This document shows, piece by piece, positions 41,514-50,371 of a DNA stretch of 62,720 nucleotides. Each line of letters starts with the position of its first letter. The first letter of the stretch is position 1. The notes beneath the pieces were generated by a model that ran no database searches, was not told the DNA's origin, and saw only the letters and a list, made by a program, of their open reading frames with translations. Origin of the DNA: Prevotella sp. CAG:1031 (GTDB lineage Bacteria; Bacteroidota; Bacteroidia; Bacteroidales; Muribaculaceae); NCBI GenBank assembly GCA_000431215.1, contig HF985566.1:14733-77452 (forward strand), in the 5' to 3' direction. The translations under genes were made by a program, and so were the position numbers.

Positions 41514-44063
41514 TCAGGCTTTCACGATCTCTGCCGAGAGCTTGTCGGATCCTTCGGTGTGGTCAAGACGTATCTCGTCGCCCGGGTTGACTTTGCCGCT
41601 TATGATAAGCTCGGCGAGTTCGTCTTCGAGATACTTCTGGATGGCGCGCTTGAGCGGACGTGCGCCATACTGCGAGTCATAGCCTTTGTCAGCCACGAAG
41701 TTCTTGGCGGCTTCGGTCAGCGTCAGGCGGTAGTCCATGTCGCTGATGCGCTTGTAGAAGCCTGCCAGCTCGATGTCGATAATCTTGAACAGGTCGTCGC
41801 GCTTGAGCTGGTCGAACATAATGATGTCGTCGACACGGTTGAGGAATTCTGGCGCGAAAGCCTTGTTGAGGGCTTTCTGGATCACGCCGCGGCTGTAGTC
41901 GCCGTCGCCGAGTCCGGCCGGAGTGAAGCCTATTCCGGCTCCGAAGTCCTTGAGCTGGCGCGAGCCTATGTTCGAGGTCATTATGATGATCGTGTTCTTG
42001 AAGTCGATGCGGCGTCCGAGCGAATCTGTCAGGCGACCTTCGTCCATAACCTGAAGGAGTAGGTTGAATACATCGGGGTGGGCCTTTTCGATCTCGTCGA
42101 AGAGGATGACGGAGTAGGGGTGGCGGCGCACCTTCTCGGTCAGCTGTCCGCCTTCTTCATAACCGACATATCCCGGAGGGGCGCCGACCAGACGCGACAC
42201 GGCGAATTTCTCCATATATTCGCTCATGTCGACGCGAATCAGTGTGTCGGCCGAGTCGAAGAGATATTCGGCGAGCTTCTTGGCCAGATGGGTCTTACCG
42301 ACGCCTGTCGGGCCGAGGAACATGAATGTTCCGATAGGCTTGTTGGGGTCTTTCAGCCCGAGACGGTTGCGCTGGATTGCCTTGACGATCTTCTCGATGG
42401 CGTTGTCCTGACCTATTATCTGGCTGCGCAGGATGGGTGCCATCTCTTTGAGGCGCATTCCCTCGGCCTGGGCTATGCGCTGAACGGGCACGCCGGTCAT
42501 CATGGCCACGACCTCGGCCACACGGTCTTCGTCGACAGTTTCGCGGTGGTTGTTGAGCTGTTCCTCCCAGCGGCGCTTGGCTTCCTCGAGCTCCCCTTTC
42601 AGGGTCTGTTCGCTGTCGCGGAAGGCGGCTGCGCTCTCGAAGTTCTGGGCGCGTGCGGCGGCGAGCTTGTTGGCGGCTGCTTCGTTGATCTTCTCTTCGA
42701 GCGATTCGATCTCCTTCGGAACGACGATATTTGTTATGTGGACGCGCGAGCCGGCCTCGTCCATGGCATCGATGGCCTTGTCGGGGAAGTTGCGGTCCGA
42801 CACGTAGCGTTCCGTCAGTCTGACGCATGCGTCGAGGGCTGCGGGAGTGTAGGTGACGTTATGGTGTGACTCGTATTTATCGCGGATATTGTCGAGAATC
42901 TGACGGGTCTCTTCGGCTGTGGTCGGCTCGACCATGACTTTCTGGAAGCGGCGTTCGAGCGCGCCGTCTTTCTCGATGTTCTTGCGGTATTCGTCGAGAG
43001 TGGTGGCGCCGATACACTGTATCTCGCCACGGGCCAGAGCCGGTTTGAGCAGGTTGGCGGCGTCCATTGAGCCGGCGGCGTTTCCGGCGCCGACAATCGT
43101 GTGCATTTCGTCGATGAAGAGAATTATGTTCTTGTTTTTCGACAATTCGTTGAGAATAGATTTTATGCGTTCCTCGAACTGGCCGCGGTATTTCGTTCCG
43201 GCGACGATCGAGGCCATGTCGAGCGACACGACGCGCTTGTCGAACAGGATTCGCGACACTTTCCGCTGCACGATTCTCAGCGCCAGCCCTTCGACGATTG
43301 CCGATTTACCGACGCCGGGCTCGCCGATGAGCACGGGGTTGTTTTTCTTTCGGCGGCTCAGAATCTGGGCCAGACGCTCGATTTCGGTATCGCGGCCTAC
43401 GACAGGGTCGAGGCGCCCTTCCTGGGCGGCGAGAGTCATGTCGTTGCCGAATTTGTCGAGCACGGGGGTGTCGCCGGCAACGGTAGTATTGCGGGTGCGC
43501 GATGTCGGCGCCTGCTGGCTCTGGCGGCTGTCGCCCGAGCCGGGCGCGCCGTCGTCGAGGTCTTCGTCGTCTTCGGTGAACTCCGGACCGGCCACGGGGC
43601 TTTCCGGAGCAAGCTGATGACGGAGCGATTCATAGCTCACGCCTGATTTCTTGAATTTCTCCATAAATGGTGTGTTTTGCAAATCGGGATTGTGGAAAAT
43701 GGCCAGCAGAAGATGCTCCGGCTCGACGCTGTCGCTGCGGAACATGCGCGCCTCGAGCACACTGAGCTTGATTACTCTTGAGGTAAGGTCGCTGACCGAG
43801 ACCGAGGCCGGATCGACAGGTTTCACTTCGACACCCTGCGCAAAGCTCTCGTCCCACAGAGTTTTGTCGAGGCTCTCGCGCAGTTCGTAGGCCGACGAGC
43901 CGCGGCTCGCCGACTCGACGAGCCTGAAAGGCGTCGACGACGGCTCTTTGAGAAGGGCCAAAAGCAGATGCTCGGGCATGACGATGCTGCTGTTGTGGCG
44001 CATGGCTTCCTGCAGTCCGGCCTGAAGTATCTGTTTAAGTATGGGGGTGAAATTTGATTCCAT
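41514..44063 (-). CDS. clpC: ATP-dependent Clp protease ATPase subunit ClpC
   Basis: An 849-residue AAA+ unfoldase that feeds proteins to ClpP. Two Clp N-terminal repeats (about 5-150), an acidic linker (160-190), the first AAA module with Walker A GEPGVGKS (247-254) and DEMHT, a coiled UVR-like middle domain (about 420-500), and the second AAA module with Walker A GPTGVGKT (584-591) and FDEIEKAHPDVF. The C-terminal D2-small domain closes with QYGARPLKRAIQ. The middle domain places it with ClpC rather than ClpA or ClpB. Monocistronic. Confidence 0.93.
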   Translation of the reverse strand: MESNFTPILKQILQAGLQEAMRHNSSIVMPEHLLLALLKEPSSTPFRLVESASRGSSAYELRESLDKTLWDESFAQGVEVKPVDPASVSVSDLTSRVIKLSVLEARMFRSDSVEPEHLLLAIFHNPDLQNTPFMEKFKKSGVSYESLRHQLAPESPVAGPEFTEDDEDLDDGAPGSGDSRQSQQAPTSRTRNTTVAGDTPVLDKFGNDMTLAAQEGRLDPVVGRDTEIERLAQILSRRKKNNPVLIGEPGVGKSAIVEGLALRIVQRKVSRILFDKRVVSLDMASIVAGTKYRGQFEERIKSILNELSKNKNIILFIDEMHTIVGAGNAAGSMDAANLLKPALARGEIQCIGATTLDEYRKNIEKDGALERRFQKVMVEPTTAEETRQILDNIRDKYESHHNVTYTPAALDACVRLTERYVSDRNFPDKAIDAMDEAGSRVHITNIVVPKEIESLEEKINEAAANKLAAARAQNFESAAAFRDSEQTLKGELEEAKRRWEEQLNNHRETVDEDRVAEVVAMMTGVPVQRIAQAEGMRLKEMAPILRSQIIGQDNAIEKIVKAIQRNRLGLKDPNKPIGTFMFLGPTGVGKTHLAKKLAEYLFDSADTLIRVDMSEYMEKFAVSRLVGAPPGYVGYEEGGQLTEKVRRHPYSVILFDEIEKAHPDVFNLLLQVMDEGRLTDSLGRRIDFKNTIIIMTSNIGSRQLKDFGAGIGFTPAGLGDGDYSRGVIQKALNKAFAPEFLNRVDDIIMFDQLKRDDLFKIIDIELAGFYKRISDMDYRLTLTEAAKNFVADKGYDSQYGARPLKRAIQKYLEDELAELIISGKVNPGDEIRLDHTEGSDKLSAEIVKA

Positions 44064-44114
44064 TATGCTTCGGTTTCCTTTCTCTTTTTGTGGTGGTTTT
44101 CATTAATTGAATTA

Positions 44115-44122
44115 CAAAGATA
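44115..44122 (-). promoter_or_regulatory. Promoter -7 box for clpC
   Basis: The minus strand reads TATCTTTG, about 50 nt upstream of the ATG. Confidence 0.6.
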
Positions 44123-44145
44123 ACAAAAATTGTGCCAAAAACCAC

Positions 44146-44186
44146 CGGCCCCCGCGCCGTTTGTGTTATTTAACAGGCGGGGGCCG
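44146..44186 (-). terminator. Terminator of the purM-mltF-DUF3332 operon
   Basis: A 10-bp perfect stem (CGGCCCCCGC / GCGGGGGCCG) with a long loop that holds a minor GTTA/TAAC stem. On the minus strand it is followed by GGTTTTTGG. Confidence 0.8.
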
Positions 44187-44214
44187 TTTGCGAAAAATCT
44201 GTTTATAGGGAGGC

Positions 44215-44769
44215 TCAGTTCGCGGCGAGGGCGCGGGCGGTGATGGCCGTCGAGCTGTAGGCGAAAACGCCCTGTTCGCTGACTTCGACAACGCGGCGGC
44301 TGCCGTCGGGCATCGGCATCGAGACGTGGCTGTCGTCGACGAATGTCATCAGTTCATAGCGTTCGCCGGAAGCCGGGATGACGACATCCCAGCTCTTGTC
44401 GGCCGGGTCGAAGTCGAGACGCACTACGCTGCCGTCATTCTCCGAGGTGATGGTGTAGCCTGTTGCGTCGACGTCGACAAGGTAACGGCCGTCTTCGCCG
44501 TCGATGACCTTGCGCCCCTGTGCCATCGGATTGCTGCCGCTCCAGAATTCGATGCTGTTGATGACCAGCAGATCGGCAAGTCCCGTGACTTCATAGACGG
44601 GCAGAATCCAGAATGCGAAGAAAACGAGTTCGTTGACGAACTTGTTGCCCACCTGACGGTTCCAGTCGAGAACTTTGTTGGTCAGGGCAAAACTTCCGAT
44701 ACACGAGGGCATCAGCATCGCGGCTGACAGGCAGAGAGCCATGGCCACAGTGATAGTCTTCTTTTTCAT
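44215..44769 (-). CDS. DUF3332 lipoprotein
   Basis: A 184-residue lipoprotein, MKKKTITVAMALCLSAAML with lipobox MPSC, then a segment typical of DUF3332 (IGSFALTNKVLDWNRQVGNK and NELVFFAFWILPVYEVTGLA). This gives a hydrophobic stretch about 20 residues after the lipidated Cys. The C-terminal half is beta-rich and acidic. Function unknown. The ATG at 44769 is preferred to a start nine codons upstream, which lies inside the preceding gene. It is the third gene of the purM unit, 2 nt after the transglycosylase. Confidence 0.83.
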   Translation of the reverse strand: MKKKTITVAMALCLSAAMLMPSCIGSFALTNKVLDWNRQVGNKFVNELVFFAFWILPVYEVTGLADLLVINSIEFWSGSNPMAQGRKVIDGEDGRYLVDVDATGYTITSENDGSVVRLDFDPADKSWDVVIPASGERYELMTFVDDSHVSMPMPDGSRRVVEVSEQGVFAYSSTAITARALAAN

Positions 44770-44771
44770 TA

Positions 44772-46160
44772 TTATTTTTTTATGTGTTTGATGCATTTGT
44801 TATAAAAATCCATCACCTGGTTGACATATTCGAATGTCTGTCGGCCGCGCGAATATCCCGAGCTGACCACAGGGTCGTTATAGTAGTTCGGATTTGATTT
44901 CAGAAGAACCATTTCGGCGACGTTGGCGTCCCAGACGTTGTCTTTCAGCCCCTGCTTGCGGGCAAGCGCCATAGCGTCAAGGATGTGGGCTTGTCCGGCG
45001 TTGTAGGCGGCGAGAATGAACTTCAGCCGCTCGCGGGGGTCTTTCACGCGCGGTTTGAAGAGCCGGTCGAGCTCTCTGATGATTTTCACGGCCACGGCGA
45101 CCGACGTCTCGTTGCTGCGGAGCTCGTCGGGCGACACTCCGAAAGCGCGTCCGGTCGAGGGCATGATCTGCATGAGGCCGACAGCTCCGGCCCATGAGGT
45201 CTGGGAGGCGTCGAACTGGCTTTCGACATATCCGATGGCGGCGAGCAGACGCCAGTCCCAGCCGACTTCGGGGGCATGCCGCTTGAAAATATGGTCGAAC
45301 GGCGAGGCGTGGCCCGAGGCGAAAGAGATGTCGAACGAAGGGGCCGCCTTGCTCATCTCGAAGTAGCGGCGTCGTATGTCGGCATGTTCGCGTCGGGGAG
45401 CTTCCTGGCCGAGCCATGCGTCGATGGAGTCGGCGAGCCATCGGGCGTTCTTGGCCACGGCCCATTTCGACCGCTGCGGAAAGCTGACTTCGAGGCTTGC
45501 GTCGAGGTTGGGATAGTAGGTTTTGTTGAGCTGGGCGATATCGCTGTCGACGATTGTGAGGCCTATCGAGTCGCGGCTGACGAGTTCGAGAAAGTCTTCA
45601 GTGATGATGGAGTCGCTGTCGAGCTGGCGTATGACTATGCCTCCCCCGATTTCGTTGTTGAGATTGACGAGCCGGTGGTAGTAGCGCGAGTCGCGCTCTA
45701 CGGTGACGGTTTTTCCGGCGAGCTGGGTGACGTCGGTTATCAGTCCCGAGCCGCCGCGGCCGACTTTCGGCTGCACGAGCACCTGAGTTGTGACATTCTC
45801 GGGCCCGCAGGGGAGCACGCGAGCACGGTATTCGGCCGTGACCGGAACCTCCGTGGCCAGCAGGTCGACGCGCCCCGAGTCGAGCAGGGCTATGGCGTCG
45901 GCCATTGTCGGCGCTACCTCGAGCTTAAGCACCATCCCCTTGTCGGAGGCGAGACGGCTGACGAGGTCGTAGTCGTAGCCCATCTTCGTGTCGCGGTAGA
46001 TGAAATAGCTGCCGGGGCTGTATAGCGTGGCTACGCGGAGAGTGTCGGGAAGCGGATGGGCGGCCGCGGCTCTGGCGGAAGCCTTATGTGGCTTTTGGGC
46101 CTGACGGGAGCCGCACGACGCGGCGGCAAGAATCAGTATTCCCGCCGTCAGCGCCGCCAT
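44772..46160 (-). CDS. MltF-like lytic transglycosylase with solute-binding domain
   Basis: A 462-residue lipoprotein (lipobox AAASC). The N-terminal half is a bacterial extracellular solute-binding family 3 fold (LRVATLYSPGSYFIYRDTKM, YDYDLVSRLASDKG), and the C-terminal half an SLT domain with the catalytic Glu in AAIGYVESQFD, then GAVGLMQIMPSTGRAFGV and ILAAYNAGQAHI. This is the MltF architecture, an enzyme cutting peptidoglycan near the outer membrane. I use the ATG at 46160; the upstream TTG lies inside purM. It lies 19 nt after purM. Confidence 0.88.
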   Translation of the reverse strand: MAALTAGILILAAASCGSRQAQKPHKASARAAAAHPLPDTLRVATLYSPGSYFIYRDTKMGYDYDLVSRLASDKGMVLKLEVAPTMADAIALLDSGRVDLLATEVPVTAEYRARVLPCGPENVTTQVLVQPKVGRGGSGLITDVTQLAGKTVTVERDSRYYHRLVNLNNEIGGGIVIRQLDSDSIITEDFLELVSRDSIGLTIVDSDIAQLNKTYYPNLDASLEVSFPQRSKWAVAKNARWLADSIDAWLGQEAPRREHADIRRRYFEMSKAAPSFDISFASGHASPFDHIFKRHAPEVGWDWRLLAAIGYVESQFDASQTSWAGAVGLMQIMPSTGRAFGVSPDELRSNETSVAVAVKIIRELDRLFKPRVKDPRERLKFILAAYNAGQAHILDAMALARKQGLKDNVWDANVAEMVLLKSNPNYYNDPVVSSGYSRGRQTFEYVNQVMDFYNKCIKHIKK

Positions 46161-46179
46161 GAGGCGCCTCAACGTGAGG

Positions 46180-47352
46180 TCAGAGATATTCAAACGTTCC
46201 TTTTGAGGATTTGATTGTCAGCAGGTTGCCCTCGCCGCGCTCTTCGACGCGGCCCACGATGCGGGCCGGAATGCCGAAGCTCTCGCTGATGGCGATGACC
46301 TCTGCGGCTTTGTCGGAGGGCAGGTAGACTTCGAGGCGGTGCCCCATGTTGAACACCTTATACATCTCTTTCCAGTCGGTTCCGCTTTCGCGCTGGATCA
46401 TCTCGAACAGAACCGGGGTCGGGAAGAGGTTGTCTTTGATGACATGCTTGTTCTCGACAAAGTGCATCACTTTTGTCTGGGCGCCTCCGCTGCAGTGAAC
46501 CATGCCGTGGATCGCCGGGCGCATACGGTTAAGAAGCTCCTTGACGACGGGGGCATAGGTGCGGGTGGGGGAGAGGACGAGCTTTCCGGCGTCGACAGGC
46601 GAGCCTTCGACAGCCTGGGTCAGCTCCATCGAGCCTGAATAGACGAGGTCGGAGGGCACGGCGGGGTCGAACGTCTGGGGATAGCGCTCGCCGACAGCCT
46701 TGCAGAAGACGTCGTGGCGCGCCGAGGTCAGTCCGTTGCTGCCCATGCCGCCGTTCCAGAAGGTTTCGTAGGTGGCCTGTCCGTCGCTGGCGAGGCCTAC
46801 GATGACGTCACCCGCGGCGATGTCGGCGTTGTTGACGACGTCGGCCCGGCGCATACGGCAGGTGACGGTTGAATCGACGATGATCGTGCGCACGAGGTCG
46901 CCCACGTCGGCTGTCTCGCCGCCTGTCGAGTAGATTGAGATTCCCATGTCGCGCAGGCCGGCAAGGAGTTCCTCTGTGCCGTTGATTATGGCGGCTATGA
47001 CCTCGCCGGGAACTAGCATCTTGTTACGCCCGATCGTCGACGATACGAGGATGTTGTCGGTCGCGCCGACACACAGGAGGTCGTCGAGGTTCATGACCAG
47101 GGCATCCTGGGCTATGCCGCGCCACACGCTGAGGTCGCCCGTCTCGCGCCAGTAGGCGTAGGCGAGGCTCGATTTCGTGCCGGCGCCGTCGGCGTGCATA
47201 ATGTTACACCACTCGGGATCTCCGCCGAGAATATCGGGGATAATCTTGCAGAAAGCTTTGGGGTATAGCCCCTTGTCGACATTCTTGATAGCGTTGTGGA
47301 CATCCTCTTTCGAGGCCGACACACCGCGTAGGTCATATCTCTGATCGCTCAT
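46180..47352 (-). CDS. purM: Phosphoribosylformylglycinamidine cyclo-ligase-like protein (PurM family)
   Basis: A 390-residue AIR synthase-family protein of purine synthesis. Family landmarks are CNIMHADGAGTKSSLAYAYW near the N-terminus, DALVMNLDDLLCVGA, GISIYSTGGETADVGD and GMVHCSGGAQTKVMHFV, with metal and nucleotide ligands in the DGAGTK and GGETAD segments. This longer, divergent form is the one usual in Bacteroidetes, where it is annotated PurM. It starts an operon with MltF-like and DUF3332 genes, which have no metabolic link to it. Divergent from glyS. Confidence 0.85.
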   Translation of the reverse strand: MSDQRYDLRGVSASKEDVHNAIKNVDKGLYPKAFCKIIPDILGGDPEWCNIMHADGAGTKSSLAYAYWRETGDLSVWRGIAQDALVMNLDDLLCVGATDNILVSSTIGRNKMLVPGEVIAAIINGTEELLAGLRDMGISIYSTGGETADVGDLVRTIIVDSTVTCRMRRADVVNNADIAAGDVIVGLASDGQATYETFWNGGMGSNGLTSARHDVFCKAVGERYPQTFDPAVPSDLVYSGSMELTQAVEGSPVDAGKLVLSPTRTYAPVVKELLNRMRPAIHGMVHCSGGAQTKVMHFVENKHVIKDNLFPTPVLFEMIQRESGTDWKEMYKVFNMGHRLEVYLPSDKAAEVIAISESFGIPARIVGRVEERGEGNLLTIKSSKGTFEYL

Positions 47353-47375
47353 AATCTTATAGTTGATTCAGACTG

Positions 47376-47383
47376 CAAAGATA
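47376..47383 (-). promoter_or_regulatory. Promoter -7 box for purM
   Basis: The minus strand reads TATCTTTG, 23 nt from the ATG. Confidence 0.65.
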
Positions 47384-47436
47384 GACTTTTTTGCCGACAT
47401 TTTGGGCTTCCGCGCTGTTGTTTGCTGAAAAATCGC

Positions 47437-47444
47437 TATCTTTG
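47437..47444 (+). promoter_or_regulatory. Promoter -7 box for glyS
   Basis: TATCTTTG, 33 nt before the ATG at 47478, divergent from the purM promoter about 55 nt away. Confidence 0.65.
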
Positions 47445-47477
47445 CATCATTATTCGCTAAACAAATCAATCCCTGTT

Positions 47478-49022
47478 ATGGCAACTCAAGACGAAGTCTT
47501 TAAGAAAATAGTGTCTCACGCCAAGGAATACGGTTTCGTATTCCCCTCGTCGGAAATCTACGACGGCCTCGCCGCCGTCTACGACTACGGCCAGAACGGC
47601 GTCGAGCTCAAGAATAATATCAAACGCTATTGGTGGGAAGCGATGACGCTGCTCCACGAGAATATCGTCGGCATCGACTCGGCTATCTTCATGCACCCCA
47701 CAATCTGGAAAGCCAGCGGCCATGTCGACGCTTTCAACGATCCTCTGATCGACAACCGCGACTCGAAGAAGCGCTACCGCGCCGACGTGCTCATAGAAGA
47801 CCATATAGCCAAACTCGACGACAAGATCGCCAAGGAGGTTGCCAAAGGGCGCAAGCGCTTCAAAGAGGCTTTCGACGAGGCCCAGTTCCTCGCCACCAAC
47901 GGCCGTGTGCTTGAGATCAAGGCCCACCGCGACGCCCTCCACGAACGTTTCGCCAACGCCATGAACGCCAACGATCTCGCCGAGCTGCGCGCAATCATTG
48001 TCGACGAAGAGATCGTCTGTCCGATCTCAGGCACGAAGAACTGGACCGACGTGCGCCAGTTCAACCTCATGTTCAAGACCGAGATGGGCTCGACGGCCGA
48101 CGGCGCGATGACCGTCTATCTGCGTCCCGAAACCGCCCAGGGTATTTTCGTGAACTATCTGAATGTCCAGAAAACCGGTCGTATGCGCGTTCCTTTCGGA
48201 ATCGCCCAGATAGGCAAGGCTTTCCGCAATGAGATCGTGGCCCGCCAGTTCATATTCAGAATGAGAGAGTTCGAGCAGATGGAGATGCAGTTCTTCTGCC
48301 GCCCCGGCACAGAGCTCGAATGGTTCAGGACATGGAAAGAACGCCGCCTGCGCTGGCACAAGGCCCTCGGACTCGGCGACGAGAAATATCGCTTCCACGA
48401 CCACGAGAAGCTGGCCCACTACGCCAACGCCGCAACCGATATCGAATTTCAGATGCCGTTCGGCTTCAAGGAGGTCGAGGGAATCCACTCGCGCACAAAC
48501 TTCGACCTCAGCCAGCACGAGAAGTTCTCGGGCAAGAACATCAAGTATTTCGATCCCGAACTCAACGAGAGCTACACCCCATACGTCATCGAGACCTCGA
48601 TCGGCGTCGACCGTATGTTCCTCAGTGTGCTCTGCTCGAGTTACGAGGAACAGCAGCTCGAAGGGGGCGACTCGCGCGTAGTGCTCCATCTTCCCGAAGC
48701 GCTCGCCCCGGTGAAATGCGCGGTTCTTCCGCTTGTCCGCAAAGACGGGCTTCCCGAAAAGGCCCGTGAGATTGTCGACGACCTCAAGTTCGATTTCGCG
48801 ACCCGCTACGACGAGAAAGACTCGATCGGCAAACGCTACCGCCGTCAGGACGCCGTCGGAACGCCTTACTGCATCACCGTCGACCATCAGACGCTCGAAG
48901 ACAACACCGTCACCCTGCGCCACCGCGATTCGATGGAGCAGGAGCGCGTAGCTATCGCCGACCTCCACAAGATTATCCACGACCGCGTTTCGCTGACGTC
49001 GCTCCTGCGCCGCCTCGGCTGA
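47478..49022 (+). CDS. glyS: Glycyl-tRNA synthetase, homodimeric class II type
   Basis: A 514-residue aminoacyl-tRNA synthetase that charges tRNA-Gly. It is the eukaryote/archaea-like alpha2 form: FPSSEIYDGLAAVYDYGQNG at the N-terminus, class II motif 2 FRNEIVARQFIFRMREFEQM, motif 3 with ETSIGVDRMFLSVL, and an HGTP-type anticodon-binding domain near 410-510. The ATG at 47478 gives the standard start; a longer frame would run through the promoter. Followed after 19 nt by lemA. Confidence 0.95.
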   Translation: MATQDEVFKKIVSHAKEYGFVFPSSEIYDGLAAVYDYGQNGVELKNNIKRYWWEAMTLLHENIVGIDSAIFMHPTIWKASGHVDAFNDPLIDNRDSKKRYRADVLIEDHIAKLDDKIAKEVAKGRKRFKEAFDEAQFLATNGRVLEIKAHRDALHERFANAMNANDLAELRAIIVDEEIVCPISGTKNWTDVRQFNLMFKTEMGSTADGAMTVYLRPETAQGIFVNYLNVQKTGRMRVPFGIAQIGKAFRNEIVARQFIFRMREFEQMEMQFFCRPGTELEWFRTWKERRLRWHKALGLGDEKYRFHDHEKLAHYANAATDIEFQMPFGFKEVEGIHSRTNFDLSQHEKFSGKNIKYFDPELNESYTPYVIETSIGVDRMFLSVLCSSYEEQQLEGGDSRVVLHLPEALAPVKCAVLPLVRKDGLPEKAREIVDDLKFDFATRYDEKDSIGKRYRRQDAVGTPYCITVDHQTLEDNTVTLRHRDSMEQERVAIADLHKIIHDRVSLTSLLRRLG

Positions 49023-49041
49023 CGCCAAAAATCATTAAAAA

Positions 49042-49620
49042 ATGAGACTTTTCAGAATCATAATCGCTCTGGCGGCTCTGCTGCCGATGCTGACATCCTG
49101 TAACTATAACTCTCTGGTCGAGAAGCAGCAGGCCGTCAACGAAACCTGGGCGCAGGTCGAGAACCAGTATCAGCGCCGCGCCGATCTCATCCCCAACCTC
49201 GTGTCGACGGTAAAGGGATATGCAACCCACGAGTCGGCCACACTCGAAAAGGTGACCGAGGCGCGCGCCAAGGCCACTTCGATAACCATCGACGCCGACA
49301 ATATGACCGAAGAGCAGCTCGCCCGCTTCCAGCAGGCCCAGAACGAACTCTCGGGTGCGCTGAAATCGCTCCTTGCCGTCAGTGAGGCCTATCCCGACCT
49401 CAAGGCCAACGAGAATTTCAGAGACCTTCAGGTTCAGCTCGAAGGCACGGAGAACCGCGTCACCGCAGCCCGTGGAAACTTCACGCGCGCCGTCAGAGAC
49501 TACAACACGGCGATAAAGAAGTTCCCCACCGTCATCTATGCCGGCTGGTTCGGCTTCGAAGAGAAGCCTCAGTTCGCCGCCGAGCCCGGTTCGGAGAAAG
49601 CTCCCAAGGTTGAGTTCTAA
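49042..49620 (+). CDS. LemA family lipoprotein
   Basis: A 192-residue LemA protein with a lipobox (MLTSC, Cys20) and a long four-helix domain: YNSLVEKQQAVNETWAQVEN, QYQRRADLIPNLVSTVKGYA and YPDLKANENFRDLQVQLEGT. The LIPNLV and ENR blocks are the family core. The cellular function of LemA is not settled. It often pairs with TPM-domain membrane proteins, which are absent here. It lies in the glyS-lemA-FKBP unit, 21 nt before the FKBP gene. Confidence 0.9.
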   Translation: MRLFRIIIALAALLPMLTSCNYNSLVEKQQAVNETWAQVENQYQRRADLIPNLVSTVKGYATHESATLEKVTEARAKATSITIDADNMTEEQLARFQQAQNELSGALKSLLAVSEAYPDLKANENFRDLQVQLEGTENRVTAARGNFTRAVRDYNTAIKKFPTVIYAGWFGFEEKPQFAAEPGSEKAPKVEF

Positions 49621-49641
49621 TCAAAAGCCCGCATCCCGACA

Positions 49642-50211
49642 ATGAAGAAGTTTCCTCTGTTGCTGATGATTCTCGGTTGTCTCGCTGTCGTCGCCTGCAA
49701 CAGCGACGGCGACGATGACGATTCGAAAGACTACTGGTCGAAATACCGCAAGTGGCGCGAAGAGAATACCGAATGGTTCAAGGTCAAGCGCGATTCGCTC
49801 GCTGCCGACGGCACACAGTATTTCCAGACGGTATCTCCCGCATGGAATCCGTCGGCTCAGATACTCATCCACTACCATAACGACCGATCGCTGACTCAGG
49901 GCAATCTCTCCCCTTATCTGACCTCGACAGCCGCAGTCCGTTATATAGGCCGCCTCTGCACCGGCGAACCTTTCGATTCGAGCTATCTGCTTACCAATAA
50001 CGGGCCGGCTATCGCCCTGCTGAGCCCTCAGAACTCCGTGCAGGGAATGGCTATCGCGCTGATGGATATGCGCGTCGGCGACACCTGCACCGTAGTGATG
50101 CCCTACGAACTCGCCTACGGCGGCCAGATGAAAGGAAGCATCCTCCCTTATTCGGCTCTCGAGTTCGAGGTCGGCATGGTCGATATTCCCTACTACGAAA
50201 TTCCCGAATAA
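49642..50211 (+). CDS. FKBP-type peptidyl-prolyl isomerase lipoprotein
   Basis: A 189-residue lipoprotein with lipobox VVAC followed by NSDGDDDDS, an acidic run resembling a Bacteroidetes surface-export signal. A helical segment (KYRKWREENTEWFKVKRDSL) precedes the FKBP domain (about 80-180): VRYIGRLCTGEPFDSSYL, VQGMAIALMDMRVGDTCTV and MPYELAYGGQ. It should catalyse proline cis-trans isomerisation in the envelope. Last gene of the glyS unit, followed by a terminator. Confidence 0.88.
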   Translation: MKKFPLLLMILGCLAVVACNSDGDDDDSKDYWSKYRKWREENTEWFKVKRDSLAADGTQYFQTVSPAWNPSAQILIHYHNDRSLTQGNLSPYLTSTAAVRYIGRLCTGEPFDSSYLLTNNGPAIALLSPQNSVQGMAIALMDMRVGDTCTVVMPYELAYGGQMKGSILPYSALEFEVGMVDIPYYEIPE

Positions 50212-50232
50212 ATCAATCTGTTTACTATAGCG

Positions 50233-50260
50233 AGGGGGCGCGGCAAACACCGCGCCCCCT
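50233..50260 (+). terminator. Terminator after the FKBP gene
   Basis: An 11-bp stem (AGGGGGCGCGG / CCGCGCCCCCT) with a CAAACA loop, then TTCGTT. Confidence 0.85.
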
Positions 50261-50315
50261 TCGTTGTCGATCCCGATTAACTCTGATTAATCTTGAATAA
50301 TCCGTTTAATCGGGA

Positions 50316-50350
50316 TAAAAAACGCCGGGGGCTGCGGTGCAGTCCCCGGC
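50316..50350 (-). terminator. Terminator of pnp
   Basis: On the minus strand GCCGGGGACTGC pairs with GCAGCCCCCGGC (one bulge) around a short loop, followed by six T. Confidence 0.88.
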
Positions 50351-50371
50351 GGGAATGGTTCTAAAGGGAAA